DNA of 64,000 nucleotides, taken from NCBI GenBank assembly GCA_040221095.1, contig JAVJVP010000008.1:496001-560000 (forward strand). The letters are read 5' to 3'. Positions 25,126 to 34,900 of the stretch are shown here, in pieces. Below the pieces are notes generated by a model that was not told the DNA's origin, ran no database searches, and was given only the letters and a program-made list of their open reading frames with translations. This stretch comes from UBA1479 sp040221095 (GTDB lineage Bacteria > Pseudomonadota > Alphaproteobacteria > Rhodospirillales > Casp-alpha2). Numbering within the stretch: position 1 is the first letter of the stretch; each line of letters starts with the position of its first letter. A program made the translations under genes and the position numbers.

Positions 25126-26502
25126 TCAACTGGCGGCGGCCATCAGGTCGCCGACGTCCTTGGCGTCGTCCAGACCCAGCACCAGATCCTCGATCCGCTT
25201 GGCCTTGTCCGCGCCCAAAATCGGCTCGGCCAGGCGGCGGAACTTGGCGATCAGGCGCGCTTCCTGGGCGTCCAGGTCGTCGGCGGGCACGCCCACGTCG
25301 AAGAACTGCACCAGGGACCGGCCGTCGGCCAGGTCGATGACGATTTCCGCCGCGTGGCGGCTGTCGTGGACCTTGTCCTCGACCTCGACCTTGCGGCGCA
25401 GGGCCATCAGGTCGGGGCGGGCCGCCGTGGCGTCCGTATAGATTTCCCGGTCGCCCGTATCCATGCCCGAAAGCGCCATGGCGATGCAGTGGCGGATCGA
25501 GAACTTCACCTGCAGGCCCGTTTCCGGTTCGGGAATGTCGCAGACCTTGCGGTGGCCGGCGTCGACCAGGGTGCGCACGCGGGTCACCTGGTCGGCGGTG
25601 AAATCATGGTGCTGCTTCAGGTCGCGGATGGCCTCGATGCTCGAATGCGTCAGGTAGCAGGCGGCGTGGTACTTGAACAGATTCTCCTCGACCGCGTAGG
25701 GGGCGGCGTTATCGGGCCGCACGGGCAGGCCGTGGAATTCCGTCGACTGGGTGGTGCCGAAGCCCTGGGCGCATTCCAGGGCGTCCGGGCGGCTGGTGAA
25801 GCCGCGCGCGGCCCAGCGCGCCGCCATCAGACCGTTCATGGCCGACTTGCCCGCATGCAACGGCTTGCACATGGTGCCGAACATGGATTTCAGGCCGGCC
25901 GCCTGGGTCGCGGCGATGCCGAGCGCCATGGCCGCCTTGCCCGCGTCCAGACCCAGCAGGCGGGCACAGCCCGCCGCGGCCCCAAAGGTGCCGACCGTCG
26001 CCGTGGCGTGCCAGCCGTGATCGTAATGGTTCATGCCCATCATTTCGCCGATCAGACATTCGGTCTCGTAACCGACAATGAAGGCGTCGACCACGGCGCG
26101 GCCCGCAAGTCCCTTCTGTTCGGCCAGGGCCAGGATCGCCGGCACCACCGGCACCGTCGGATGGCCGTGCAGGCGCTTGTTGACGTCGTCGTAATCAAGG
26201 GCATGGGACGCGGCACCATTGATCATGGCGGCGAAGCCGGGCGTGACCTTTTCCTTGCGCCCGACCAGGCGCGCGTTGCCCGCCTCGCCGGCGTCTAGGG
26301 CGTCATCGGCCAGGATGCCGACCAGGGGGTCCGTCGCCCCGGCCAGGGTCACGCCGAACCAGTCGAGAATCGCATGCTTGGCCCAGCGGCGCGGGCGGTC
26401 GGTGAAGTCTGCGGACGGGACCTCGGCGACCCATTGGGCCAGGTCGCGGGTCGGGGTTTCCGTGGCGCTGCCCTGTCGGGCGGTCTGATGGGTATCGGGC
26501 AT
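25126..26502 (-). CDS. MmgE/PrpD-family dehydratase or decarboxylase
   Basis: 458 residues, the usual family length. The family fold is recognisable by AKHAILDWFGVTLAG near the N-terminus, MINGAASHALDYDDVN, the histidine-rich MNHYDHGWHATATVGTFGAA and the CKPLHAGKSAMNG loop. Members include 2-methylcitrate dehydratase, cis-aconitate decarboxylase and iminodisuccinate epimerase, so the exact reaction on a branched di- or tricarboxylate cannot be fixed. A strong AGGAGG precedes the ATG. It lies 62 bases downstream of the iclR-type gene in the same direction, and divergent from the CoA-pathway operon. Confidence 0.85.
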   Translation of the reverse strand: MPDTHQTARQGSATETPTRDLAQWVAEVPSADFTDRPRRWAKHAILDWFGVTLAGATDPLVGILADDALDAGEAGNARLVGRKEKVTPGFAAMINGAASHALDYDDVNKRLHGHPTVPVVPAILALAEQKGLAGRAVVDAFIVGYETECLIGEMMGMNHYDHGWHATATVGTFGAAAGCARLLGLDAGKAAMALGIAATQAAGLKSMFGTMCKPLHAGKSAMNGLMAARWAARGFTSRPDALECAQGFGTTQSTEFHGLPVRPDNAAPYAVEENLFKYHAACYLTHSSIEAIRDLKQHHDFTADQVTRVRTLVDAGHRKVCDIPEPETGLQVKFSIRHCIAMALSGMDTGDREIYTDATAARPDLMALRRKVEVEDKVHDSRHAAEIVIDLADGRSLVQFFDVGVPADDLDAQEARLIAKFRRLAEPILGADKAKRIEDLVLGLDDAKDVGDLMAAAS

Positions 26503-26564
26503 GGCTTGTTCCTCCTGCGGGTGGTTTGTCTTTTATCGTTCGGCCGGGCCGTTACATGGCCCCG

Positions 26565-27407
26565 TTACATGGCATCTGTCAGGGAATCGGAAATGCGCCG
26601 CGCCGTGTCCACGGCCAGCGGCACCAGTTTTTCGTGGACGCTTTCAAGGTTCCATTGCGGCGCATAGCCGGGAATGTGCACCGCGGCCACGGCGCGCCCG
26701 TCCATCAGCAACACCGGGGCGGCGGTCGACACGTTGTGGATCTGCGACTGCTGATCGGACACGTGATAGCCGAGACGCCGCGCCTCGGCCATCTGGGCCT
26801 TCAAGGCGGGAATGTCGGTCAGGGTGTATTCGGTGATCTTGCGCAGGTCCGAGGCGGCGAGCACGGCATCGGCTTCGTCCTCCGGCATATGGGCCAGCAT
26901 CACCGTGCCCGGCGAGGCGCAGAACGCCGGCACCCGGCGCCCGGCCAGCATGGTGCCGTAACTGGCCCTGGCCTGGGGGATGCGCACCGTGTAGATGGCG
27001 TCGGTGCCTTCCATTTCGCACAGATTGACGGTGGTGTCGTAGACCTTGGACGCCTCGATCAAAATCGGCATGGCGATCTGCGCCAGGCGGTGCGACACCA
27101 TGAAGGTGTAGTAGAAATCGATCAGCGCGATGCCCGGGCGGTAGCGCCGCGTGCCCGGGTCCTTTTCCAGGTAGCCCAAGGTCACCAGGGTTTCGGAAAA
27201 CCGCTGCGCCGCACTTTTGTCCAGCCCCGACAGCTTGCAGATTTCGCTCAGGCCCAGGTCGCGCTGGCGCAGTTCCGTCTGGCCCCGGCGAAACGCCTTC
27301 AGCACCTGAAAACACTTGCCGACGGAGGCCACGAAGGGCTTGCCGCGCCGGTCGGGGTCCGCCTCGGAAGGAGGATACGGTAGGACATCGTCGGCAAGAT
27401 CAAGCAT
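26565..27407 (-). CDS. IclR-family transcriptional regulator
   Basis: 280 residues with a winged helix at ~25-90 (VLKAFRRGQTELRQRDLGLS, EICKLSGLDKSAAQRFSETL, LGYLEKDPGTRRYRPG) and an IclR effector domain to the end (TVNLCEMEGTDAIYTVRIP; CASPGTVMLAHMPEDE). The start has AAGGGAG. It is divergent from the CoA-transferase operon, with two palindromes in the 163-base region between, and probably controls both that operon and the PrpD gene behind it. Confidence 0.9.
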   Translation of the reverse strand: MLDLADDVLPYPPSEADPDRRGKPFVASVGKCFQVLKAFRRGQTELRQRDLGLSEICKLSGLDKSAAQRFSETLVTLGYLEKDPGTRRYRPGIALIDFYYTFMVSHRLAQIAMPILIEASKVYDTTVNLCEMEGTDAIYTVRIPQARASYGTMLAGRRVPAFCASPGTVMLAHMPEDEADAVLAASDLRKITEYTLTDIPALKAQMAEARRLGYHVSDQQSQIHNVSTAAPVLLMDGRAVAAVHIPGYAPQWNLESVHEKLVPLAVDTARRISDSLTDAM

Positions 27408-27439
27408 CTGGACTCCCTTGACAGTCTCAGGGCATTGCG

Positions 27440-27453
27440 TTGTAATCTTACAA
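27440..27453. promoter_or_regulatory. palindrome TTGTAA-TC-TTACAA, candidate IclR operator
   Basis: Six-base perfect arms with a two-base spacer, 33 bases upstream of the iclR start on the divergent side. It is the cleanest symmetry in the region. The role is inferred from position. Confidence 0.45.
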
Positions 27454-27464
27454 TCAGAAACTAT

Positions 27465-27481
27465 GTATCACAATGCGATAC
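27465..27481. promoter_or_regulatory. inverted repeat GTATC-N7-GATAC
   Basis: A second inverted repeat 12 bases after the TTGTAA palindrome, about 90 bases before the CoA-transferase start. The two together may form a double operator for the IclR-type regulator, or one may overlap the promoter. Confidence 0.4.
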
Positions 27482-27570
27482 TTTCATCAACGTGTGATGC
27501 AGCCAATCAAAACGCAAGCAGGATGCGCCGGCGCCCTTTCAGCCGCCGGCATGCATTCCGGGAGAACATC

Positions 27571-28728
27571 GTGAGCGAACCCAACGTCGGGGCCTGGCAG
27601 TGCTTGGCCGGCATTCGCGTCGTCGAACTGGGGTCCAGTGTGGCCGCCCCCTACGCCGCCTGGATTCTGGGCTCCATGGGCGCCGAGGTCGTGAAGATCG
27701 AACGCCCCGGCCCCGGGGACGACGCCCGCCAATGGGGCAAGATGTTCCCCGACGGCATCGGATCCTATTTCCACGCGCTGAACCGGGAAAAGCAGTCGAT
27801 CACCGTGGACATGAGCAGCGCCGAGGAACGCGACTGGCTGCGCAATTACTGCATCACCGAGGCCGACGTGGTGATCCAGAACATGCGCCCGGGCACGGTC
27901 AAGAAGCACGGCCTGGACGCCGAGACCCTGCGCGCCGGCAATCCCAACCTGATCTATTGCAACCTGGGCGCCTTCGGCAACGAAGGCCCCCTGAAGGACA
28001 AGCCCGGCTACGACCCGCTGATGCAGGCCTACGGCGGCCTGATGACCATCACCGGCGAGGAAGGCCGGCCGCCGATCCGCGTCGGCACCTCCATCATCGA
28101 CATGGGTACCGGCATGTGGTGCGCCATCGGCATCCTGGGCGCCTTGAAGCGCCGCGACGACACGGGCACCGGCTGCACGGTCGACGCCTCCCTGTACGAA
28201 ACCGCCGTCGGCTGGATGAACAACGCCGTCGCCTCGGCCGCCGTCGACCCCAAGAACCCGGCCCGCGAGGGATCGGGCGCCCGCGGCATGGCGCCCTATC
28301 AGGCCTACGAATGTTCCGACGGCTACCTGATCATCGCGGCCCCCAACGACCGGCTGTTCGAGCGCCTGTCCAAGGTCCTGGGCCATCCCGAATGGCCGGA
28401 AGACCCGCGCTTCGACACCAACCAGAACCGTTATGCCAATCTGGCCGAACTGAACGCCCTGATCGAGCCCGTGGTCCTGACCCGGACCCGCGCCGACTGG
28501 CAGCAGGCTCTGGACGACGCGGGCATCCCCAGCGCGCCCGTGCAGCAGACCCTGGAAATGATGGCCGACCCGCAGACGGAAGCCCTCGGCATTCTGCAGA
28601 CGGCCATGGGCGGCGGTCCCCGGCTGGTCGGCCTGCCCCTCAGCTTTGACGGCACGCGCCCGCCGATCCGGAAATCGGCGCCCACCGTCGGCCAGCACAA
28701 CGACGCCATAAAAGGGAAGAACCAGTGA
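27571..28728 (+). CDS. CaiB/BaiF-family (class III) CoA-transferase
   Basis: 385 residues starting at the GTG of VSEPNVG, with GGGAG upstream; further upstream reading is unlikely because it runs through the operator region. The fold is evident from IRVVELGSSVAAPYAAWILG, GAEVVKIERPGPGD and the probable catalytic Asp177 in TSIIDMGTGMW. It moves CoA between acids, so it would activate the pathway substrate. It is the first gene of a four-gene operon and its stop overlaps the next start by one base (TGATG). The acceptor acid is unknown. Confidence 0.9.
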   Translation: MSEPNVGAWQCLAGIRVVELGSSVAAPYAAWILGSMGAEVVKIERPGPGDDARQWGKMFPDGIGSYFHALNREKQSITVDMSSAEERDWLRNYCITEADVVIQNMRPGTVKKHGLDAETLRAGNPNLIYCNLGAFGNEGPLKDKPGYDPLMQAYGGLMTITGEEGRPPIRVGTSIIDMGTGMWCAIGILGALKRRDDTGTGCTVDASLYETAVGWMNNAVASAAVDPKNPAREGSGARGMAPYQAYECSDGYLIIAAPNDRLFERLSKVLGHPEWPEDPRFDTNQNRYANLAELNALIEPVVLTRTRADWQQALDDAGIPSAPVQQTLEMMADPQTEALGILQTAMGGGPRLVGLPLSFDGTRPPIRKSAPTVGQHNDAIKGKNQ

Positions 28729-29528
28729 TGCGGATGGATTACGAAACCTACAACCTGGAGCGCGTCGGCGAGAACGGGCACATCCTGATCGTCATGATGG
28801 ACCGCCCCGAGGTGCGCAACGCCAAGAACACCAAGATGGGTCTGGAGCAGATCGAAATCTTCGAGGGCCTGTACCGTGACGCCGAAGACATCCGCGCCGT
28901 GATCTATACCGGGCGCGGCGACAAGGCGTTCTGCGCCGGCGGCGACCTCAAGGAACGCAATGGCATGACCAACCATGAATGGCAGGTCCAGCACCGCATC
29001 TTCGAACAGGGGGTGATGGCCATGCGCAGTTGCCCGGTGCCGGTGATCGGCGCGGTCAACGGGGCCGCCTATGGCGGCGGCTGCGAGACGGCGCTGACCT
29101 GCGATTTCGTCTATGCCGCCAGCCACGCCAAGTTCGCCCTGACCGAGGTCACCCTGGGCATCATGCCGGGGGCCATGGGCACGATCAACCTGCCCAACGC
29201 GGTCGGCGAGCGGCGGGCCAAGGAAATCGTCATGACCGGCCTGCCGTTCACGGCCCAACAGGCCTGCGACTGGGGCCTGGTCAACAAGGTGTGCGAGCCG
29301 GAAAAGCTGATGGAGGAAACCATCGCGACGGCGGAACGCATCGCCTCGAACGCGCCGCTGTCGATCCGCGCCGCCAAGCGCTCGACCTCGATCGCCACCC
29401 AGGTCGACCGCATGTCGGGTTATCAGTTCGAGCTTCAGGCCTACAACCGCCTGGTCGGCACCGACGACCGCATGGAAGGCGTCCGCGCCTTCAACGAAAA
29501 ACGCAAAGCCCAGTTCAAGGGCTCCTGA
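28728..29528 (+). CDS. enoyl-CoA hydratase/isomerase (crotonase) family
   Basis: 266 residues. The oxyanion-hole segments are AFCAGGDLKER and GAAYGGGCETALTC. Both catalytic glutamates of the hydratases are present, in GGCE and in LTEVTLGIMPGAMGT, so a true hydratase is likely. Together with the HMG-CoA-lyase-like gene that follows, 3-methylglutaconyl-CoA hydratase is an attractive assignment but remains inference. The start is the ATG overlapping the CaiB stop; the GTG three bases earlier is also possible. Confidence 0.88.
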   Translation: MRMDYETYNLERVGENGHILIVMMDRPEVRNAKNTKMGLEQIEIFEGLYRDAEDIRAVIYTGRGDKAFCAGGDLKERNGMTNHEWQVQHRIFEQGVMAMRSCPVPVIGAVNGAAYGGGCETALTCDFVYAASHAKFALTEVTLGIMPGAMGTINLPNAVGERRAKEIVMTGLPFTAQQACDWGLVNKVCEPEKLMEETIATAERIASNAPLSIRAAKRSTSIATQVDRMSGYQFELQAYNRLVGTDDRMEGVRAFNEKRKAQFKGS

Positions 29529-29560
29529 CACAGTCACCGCACGAAGATAAGGAGACCACC

Positions 29561-30505
29561 ATGAAACGCGATATCGACGTCCTGGTCAGCGAAGTCGGCC
29601 CCCGCGACGGTCTGCAGAGCATCCAGACGGTTTTCACCACCGACGGCAAGATGGAATGGATCCGCAGCGAGGCCGCCGCCGGCGTACCGCAGATGCAGGT
29701 CGGGTCCTTCGTCAACCCGAAGCTTTTGCCGCAGATGGCGGATTCGGCGGAAATCGTCGCCCAATCAATCCTGATCGACGGCCTGACCGTCTCGGCCCTG
29801 GTGCCGAACATGAAGGGGGCCGTGAACGGCCTGGCCGCCGGCGCCCATCAGATCGGCGTCGTGATGTCCGTGTCCGAACAGCACAACCAGGCCAACATCC
29901 GCCGCTCGGTGCAGGAATCTCTCGACGGATTCGCCGAGATCGTCGCCTATCGGAACGAACATCCGGAATACAAGGACCAGATCATCTCCGGCGGCATGGC
30001 AACCTGCTTCGGCTGCACGATCTCCGGCCCGGTGCCGGTCAAGGACGTCATGAAGGTCGCCGAAGGCCTGATGGAACGCGGCGCGGAGCGCCTCAACGTC
30101 GCCGACACGGTCGGCTACGCCAATCCCAAGCAGGTCCGCGACCTGTTCACGGAACTGTACCGCACGGTCGGCAAGGACGTGCCCGTGGGCGCCCACTTCC
30201 ATGACACGCGCGGCCTGGGCCTGGCCAACGTGTTCGCGGCGCTCGACGCCGGGGTCAGAGAATTCGATTCCTGCCTGGGCGGTCTGGGCGGCTGCCCCTA
30301 TGCCCCGGGTGCCAGCGGCAACATCGTGACCGAGGATCTTGTGTTCATGCTGGAAGCCCAGGGCATGAAGACCGGCGTCGACCTGGACGGCCTGTTGCAG
30401 GCCCGCGAGATCATGGAACGCCAGCTGAAGGGCGAGCCCGTGCACGGCACCTACATCAACGCCGGCCCGCCCAAGGGGTTCACGCCCGCCTCGCACGCCG
30501 CCTGA
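29561..30505 (+). CDS. hydroxymethylglutaryl-CoA lyase-like enzyme
   Basis: 314-residue TIM-barrel enzyme of the HMG-CoA lyase family. The visible active-site parts are R15 and D16 in EVGPRDGLQS, the metal-binding H212 and H214 in AHFHDTRGLGLANV, and the lyase signature with Cys245 in GGLGGCPYAPGASGN. It would cleave HMG-CoA to acetyl-CoA and acetoacetate, or a related 3-hydroxyacyl-CoA. The residues after DGLQ differ from the NE of classical lyases, so substrate preference may differ. AAGGAG precedes the ATG. Confidence 0.88.
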   Translation: MKRDIDVLVSEVGPRDGLQSIQTVFTTDGKMEWIRSEAAAGVPQMQVGSFVNPKLLPQMADSAEIVAQSILIDGLTVSALVPNMKGAVNGLAAGAHQIGVVMSVSEQHNQANIRRSVQESLDGFAEIVAYRNEHPEYKDQIISGGMATCFGCTISGPVPVKDVMKVAEGLMERGAERLNVADTVGYANPKQVRDLFTELYRTVGKDVPVGAHFHDTRGLGLANVFAALDAGVREFDSCLGGLGGCPYAPGASGNIVTEDLVFMLEAQGMKTGVDLDGLLQAREIMERQLKGEPVHGTYINAGPPKGFTPASHAA

Positions 30506-30527
30506 CCCTGCATTCAAGGACGAACAC

Positions 30528-31712
30528 ATGACCGCCGAACTGAGCATCCCGTTAGAGGTCGACTATCCGGAAATCCGCGAACAGGTCGCCAAGGTCTGCG
30601 CCGACTTTCCCGGTGAATACTGGCACAAGCTGGAAGACCAGCCGCCGTCGGGCAGCTATCCGACCGAATTCATCGAGGCGCTGACCGCGTCCGGCTATCT
30701 CGCGGCATTGATCCCCGAGGAATACGGCGGCGCCGGCCTGCCCGTGCGCGGCGGGGCGGTGATTCTGGAGACCATCAACGTGTCCGGCTGTTCGGCCTCG
30801 CCGGGTCATGCCCAGATGTACACCATGGGCACGATCCTGCGTCACGGATCGAAGGAGCAGAAGGAACATTTTCTGCCCAAGATCGCGTCCGGCGAACTGC
30901 GTCTGCAGGCCTTCGGCGTGACGGAGCCGACCACCGGGTCCGACACCACGCAGTTGAAGACCCGGGCCGACAAGCAGGGCAACGGCTACGTCATCAACGG
31001 TCAGAAGGTCTGGACGTCCCGCGCCGCCCATTCCGACCTGATGCTGCTGCTGGCCCGCACCACGCCCGCCGACAAGGTGGAAAAGCGCACGGACGGCATT
31101 TCGACCTTCCTGATCGACCTCAAGGAAGCCCAGAAGCACGGCTGTGAAATCCGCCCCATCGACGCCATGGTCAACCACAACACCTGCGAGGTGTTCTTCG
31201 ACAACGTGCCGATCCCGGGCGATTCCCTGATCGGCGAGGAAGGCAAGGGCTTCAAGTACATCCTGGACGGGATGAACGCCGAACGCTGCCTGACCGCGTC
31301 GGAAGCCATCGGCAACGGCCGCTACTTCATCGAAAAGGCGGTCGGTTACGCCAACGAGCGCATCGTGTTCAAGCGGCCCATCGGCCAGAACCAGGGCATC
31401 CAGTTCCCCATCGCCAAGGCCTATGCGGACATCGAAGCCGCCGACCTGATGGTGCGCAAGGCGACGGCCATGTTCGACGCCGGCCTGCCCTGCGGCTCGG
31501 AAGCCAACATGGCGCGGCTGCTGTCGGCGCAATCGGCCTGGGATGCAGGCGAAGCCTGCTTCACCACCCACGGCGGGTTCGCCTTCGCCCGCGAATACCA
31601 CATCGAACGTAAATGGCGCGAGGCGCGACTCGCCCGAACGGCGCCTATTTCGCCGAACCTGATCCTCAGCTATCTCGCGCAGCATGTGCTGGGGTTGCCC
31701 AGGTCCTATTAG
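30528..31712 (+). CDS. acyl-CoA dehydrogenase, isovaleryl-type base position
   Basis: 394 residues. The FAD-domain motifs are present: ALIPEEYGGAGLP, AFGVTEPTTGSDTTQLKT, GQKVWTSRAA and IGQNQGIQFPIAKAY. The C-terminal YEGT glutamate of ordinary acyl-CoA dehydrogenases is replaced by TAPIS near residue 371. Glu252 in GMNAERCLTA aligns by eye with the catalytic Glu254 of isovaleryl-CoA dehydrogenase. This base placement suits a 3-methyl-branched acyl-CoA. It is the last gene of the operon, followed by a strong terminator. Confidence 0.88.
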   Translation: MTAELSIPLEVDYPEIREQVAKVCADFPGEYWHKLEDQPPSGSYPTEFIEALTASGYLAALIPEEYGGAGLPVRGGAVILETINVSGCSASPGHAQMYTMGTILRHGSKEQKEHFLPKIASGELRLQAFGVTEPTTGSDTTQLKTRADKQGNGYVINGQKVWTSRAAHSDLMLLLARTTPADKVEKRTDGISTFLIDLKEAQKHGCEIRPIDAMVNHNTCEVFFDNVPIPGDSLIGEEGKGFKYILDGMNAERCLTASEAIGNGRYFIEKAVGYANERIVFKRPIGQNQGIQFPIAKAYADIEAADLMVRKATAMFDAGLPCGSEANMARLLSAQSAWDAGEACFTTHGGFAFAREYHIERKWREARLARTAPISPNLILSYLAQHVLGLPRSY

Positions 31713-31767
31713 ACTCCGGTCTTAAATTTGACCAAAGGCAACTAGATCAACTTCCCTGTTGCTACTT

Positions 31768-31803
31768 CCCGCCGGTCCCCCTGGGGCCGGCGGGCTTTTT
31801 TGT
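31768..31803 (+). terminator. intrinsic terminator after acyl-CoA dehydrogenase
   Basis: A GC-rich stem (CCCGCCGG and CCCC pairing with GGGG and CCGGCGGG, one bulged T) with a two-base loop, followed by CTTTTTTT. It lies 56 bases after the stop and closes the CoA-pathway operon. Confidence 0.9.
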
Positions 31804-31912
31804 GCGCCCGCGAACGTTTGACGGGCAAAAGGGCATGTGTTGGTGTAGCATGCGACAGGTGCCGCGGCGGCGCGGACCCTTAACCTCCGTATGACTAGGT
31901 GCGATCCCGGCC

Positions 31913-34900
31913 ATGAGCATTCATATCGCCCTGCACCACCGGACCTCTTACATTTACGACCGCAAGGTCGAGATGGGCCCGCAGGTGATCCGCCTGCGCC
32001 CAGCCCCGCACGCCCGCACGCCGATCCTCAGCTATGCGCTGAAGATCGAGCCCGAGGGCTATTTCATCAACTGGCAGCAGGACCCCCACGGCAACTACCA
32101 AGCCCGCGTCGTCTATCCGGACCCGGTCGAGAAGTTCGAGGTCACGGTCGATCTGGTCGCCGACATGTCGGTGCAGAACCCCTTCGACTTTTTCCTGGAG
32201 CCCGATGCCGAGGACCTGCCCTTCGCCTACGACCCGGACCTGAAGCTTGAGCTGGAACCCTATCTGCACGCCGAGCCGGCCGGGCCGCTGCTGCAGGCCT
32301 GGCTCGACAAGCTGCCCAAGCAGGAAGGCCGCACGGTCGAATACCTGGTCGCCCTGAACCAGCGCCTGCAAATGGAAATCGAATATCTGATCCGCATGGA
32401 GCCGGGGGTGCAGACCTGCGAAGAAACCCTGTCCAGCGGCCGCGGGTCGTGCCGCGACACGGGCTGGCTGCTGGTCGAAATCCTGCGTCATCTGGGTTAT
32501 GCCGCGCGCTTCGTGTCGGGCTACCTGATCCAACTGAAGCCGGACGTGAAGTCCCTCGACGGGCCGTCGGGGGCGGAAACGGATTTCACCGACCTGCATG
32601 CCTGGACCGAGGTCTATCTGCCGGGCGCGGGCTGGATCGGCTTCGACCCCACCTCGGGCCTGCTGACCGGCGAGGGGCATATCCCGCTGGCCGCGACGCC
32701 GCGCCCCAGAAGCGCCGCCCCCATCTCGGGCGCCGTGGGGCCCAGCGAGGTCGAATTCGATTTCGACATGCTGATCACCCGCATCGCGGAAAGCCCCAGG
32801 GTGACCAAGCCCTATACGGAAGAGCAGTGGCAGGCGATCGACGCGCTCGGCGACGAGATCGACAAGCAGCTGATCAAACGCGACGTGCGCCTGACGCTCG
32901 GCGGCGAGCCGACCTTCGTATCCATCGACCATGTCGACGCCGACGAATGGAACACCGCCGCCACGGGCAAGACCAAGCGGCCCCTGGGCGACGACCTGAT
33001 CCGCCGCCTGCGCGACAAATACGCGCCGGACGGCCTGCTGCATTTCGGCCAGGGCAAATGGTATCCGGGAGAGCCGCTGCCGCGCTGGGCCTTCGCCCTC
33101 TACTGGCGGCGCGACGGGGTGCCGATCTGGCGCGACCAGGCCGCCTTCGCCCGGGAGGTCGACGACCACAAGCCCGACATCAAGACCGCCGAAACCTTCG
33201 CCCGCGGCATCGCCGAGCGCCTGGACGTGTCGCCCGACGCGACCATCCCCGCTTATGAGGATCCCTGGCATTTCATGGAGCAGGAACGCCGCCTGCCGGA
33301 AAACGTGACCCTGGAGGATTCCAAGCTCGACGACCCGTTGGAGCGCGAGCGCCTGAGCAAGGTGTTCTCGCGCGGGCTGTCGAAGCCGACGGGCTATGTC
33401 CTGCCCGTGCAGCGCTGGAACGCGCGGGCCAGCAACCGGCGCTGGTACAGCGAGCCCTGGTCGACGCGCACGGACCGCCTGGTGCTGATCCCGGGCGATT
33501 CCCCCGTGGGCTACCGCCTGCCGCTGGATTCCCTGCCCCATGTCCGGTCTGTGGATTACCCCTATATCGTCACGGCCGACCCGTTCGACGAACGCGGCGA
33601 GTTGCCCGAACCGGACGCCGCGCGCCAGCCCTACCTGCAGGGCTCCGAACATCCGGGCAGCGGCCGCCAGACCATTTCCGAACAGTCCGTGACCGGCGCC
33701 AAGGGCCGGGTCCGCGCGGCCATGACCATCGAGCCCCGCGACGGGCGTCTTTGCGTGTTCATGCCGCCGACGGAAACCCTGGAGGATTACCTGGACCTGA
33801 TCGCCGCCATCGAGGACGCGACGGCGGAAACCGGCATGCCCGTGCATATCGAAGGCTACGCCCCGCCCAACGACCCGCGCCTCAACGTCATCAAGGTGAC
33901 GCCGGACCCGGGGGTGCTGGAAATCAACATCAAACCGGCGGAAAGCTGGCGTGAGATGGTCGAAAGCACGGAAACCCTCTACGAGGAAGCGCGCCTCAGC
34001 CGCCTGGGCACGGAAAAATTCATGCTCGACGGCCGTCACACGGGCACCGGCGGCGGCAACCACGTGGTCGCCGGCGGGCCGACGGCGGAGGACAGCCCGT
34101 TCCTGCGCCGCCCGGACCTGCTGAAAAGCCTGGTCACCTACTGGCAGCACCACCCCAGCCTCAGTTACCTGTTTTCCGGCATGTTCGTCGGCCCGACCAG
34201 CCAGGCGCCGCGCATCGACGAGGCCCGCCACGACAGCCTGTACGAGTTGGAGATCGCCCTCGCCCAGATCCCGGAAAAGGGCACGGAATGTGCGCCCTGG
34301 CTGATCGACCGCACCCTGCGCAACCTGTTGATCGACGTGTCCGGCAACACCCACCGCACGGAAATCTGCATCGACAAGCTGTATTCGCCGGACGGCCCCA
34401 CGGGCCGCCTGGGACTGGTCGAATTCCGCGCCTTCGAAATGCCGCCCCACGCGCGCATGAGCCTGACCCAGCAACTGTTACTGCGCGCCCTGATCGCGCG
34501 GTTCTGGGACACCCCCTATTCCGGGCCGCTGGTGCGCTGGGGCACGCAGTTGCACGACCGCTTCATGCTGCCCCATTCCGTCTGGGCCGATTTCGAGAAC
34601 GTCATCGCCGACATGAACAATCACGGCCACGCCTTCGACGCCGCCTGGTTCGCGCCGCATTTCGAATTCCGCTTCCCGCGCTACGGCGCCGTGCAGTACG
34701 AACAGATGGAAATCGAGCTGCGCCAGGCGCTGGAGCCCTGGCACGTGATGGGCGAGGAAGGGGCCGCCGGCGGCACCGTGCGCTTCGTCGATTCGTCCGT
34801 GGAGCGCCTGCAGGTGCGGATCACCGGCATGACCGGCGGACGCTTCCGCATCGCCTGCAACGGCTATGAAGTTCCCCTGACGGCGACCGGCAAGGCGGGT

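Noticed and set aside
31895..34474. 859-codon minus-strand ORF opposite the DUF2126 gene
   Set aside because: Long only because of high GC content; the plus-strand frame carries the transglutaminase triad and family motifs.
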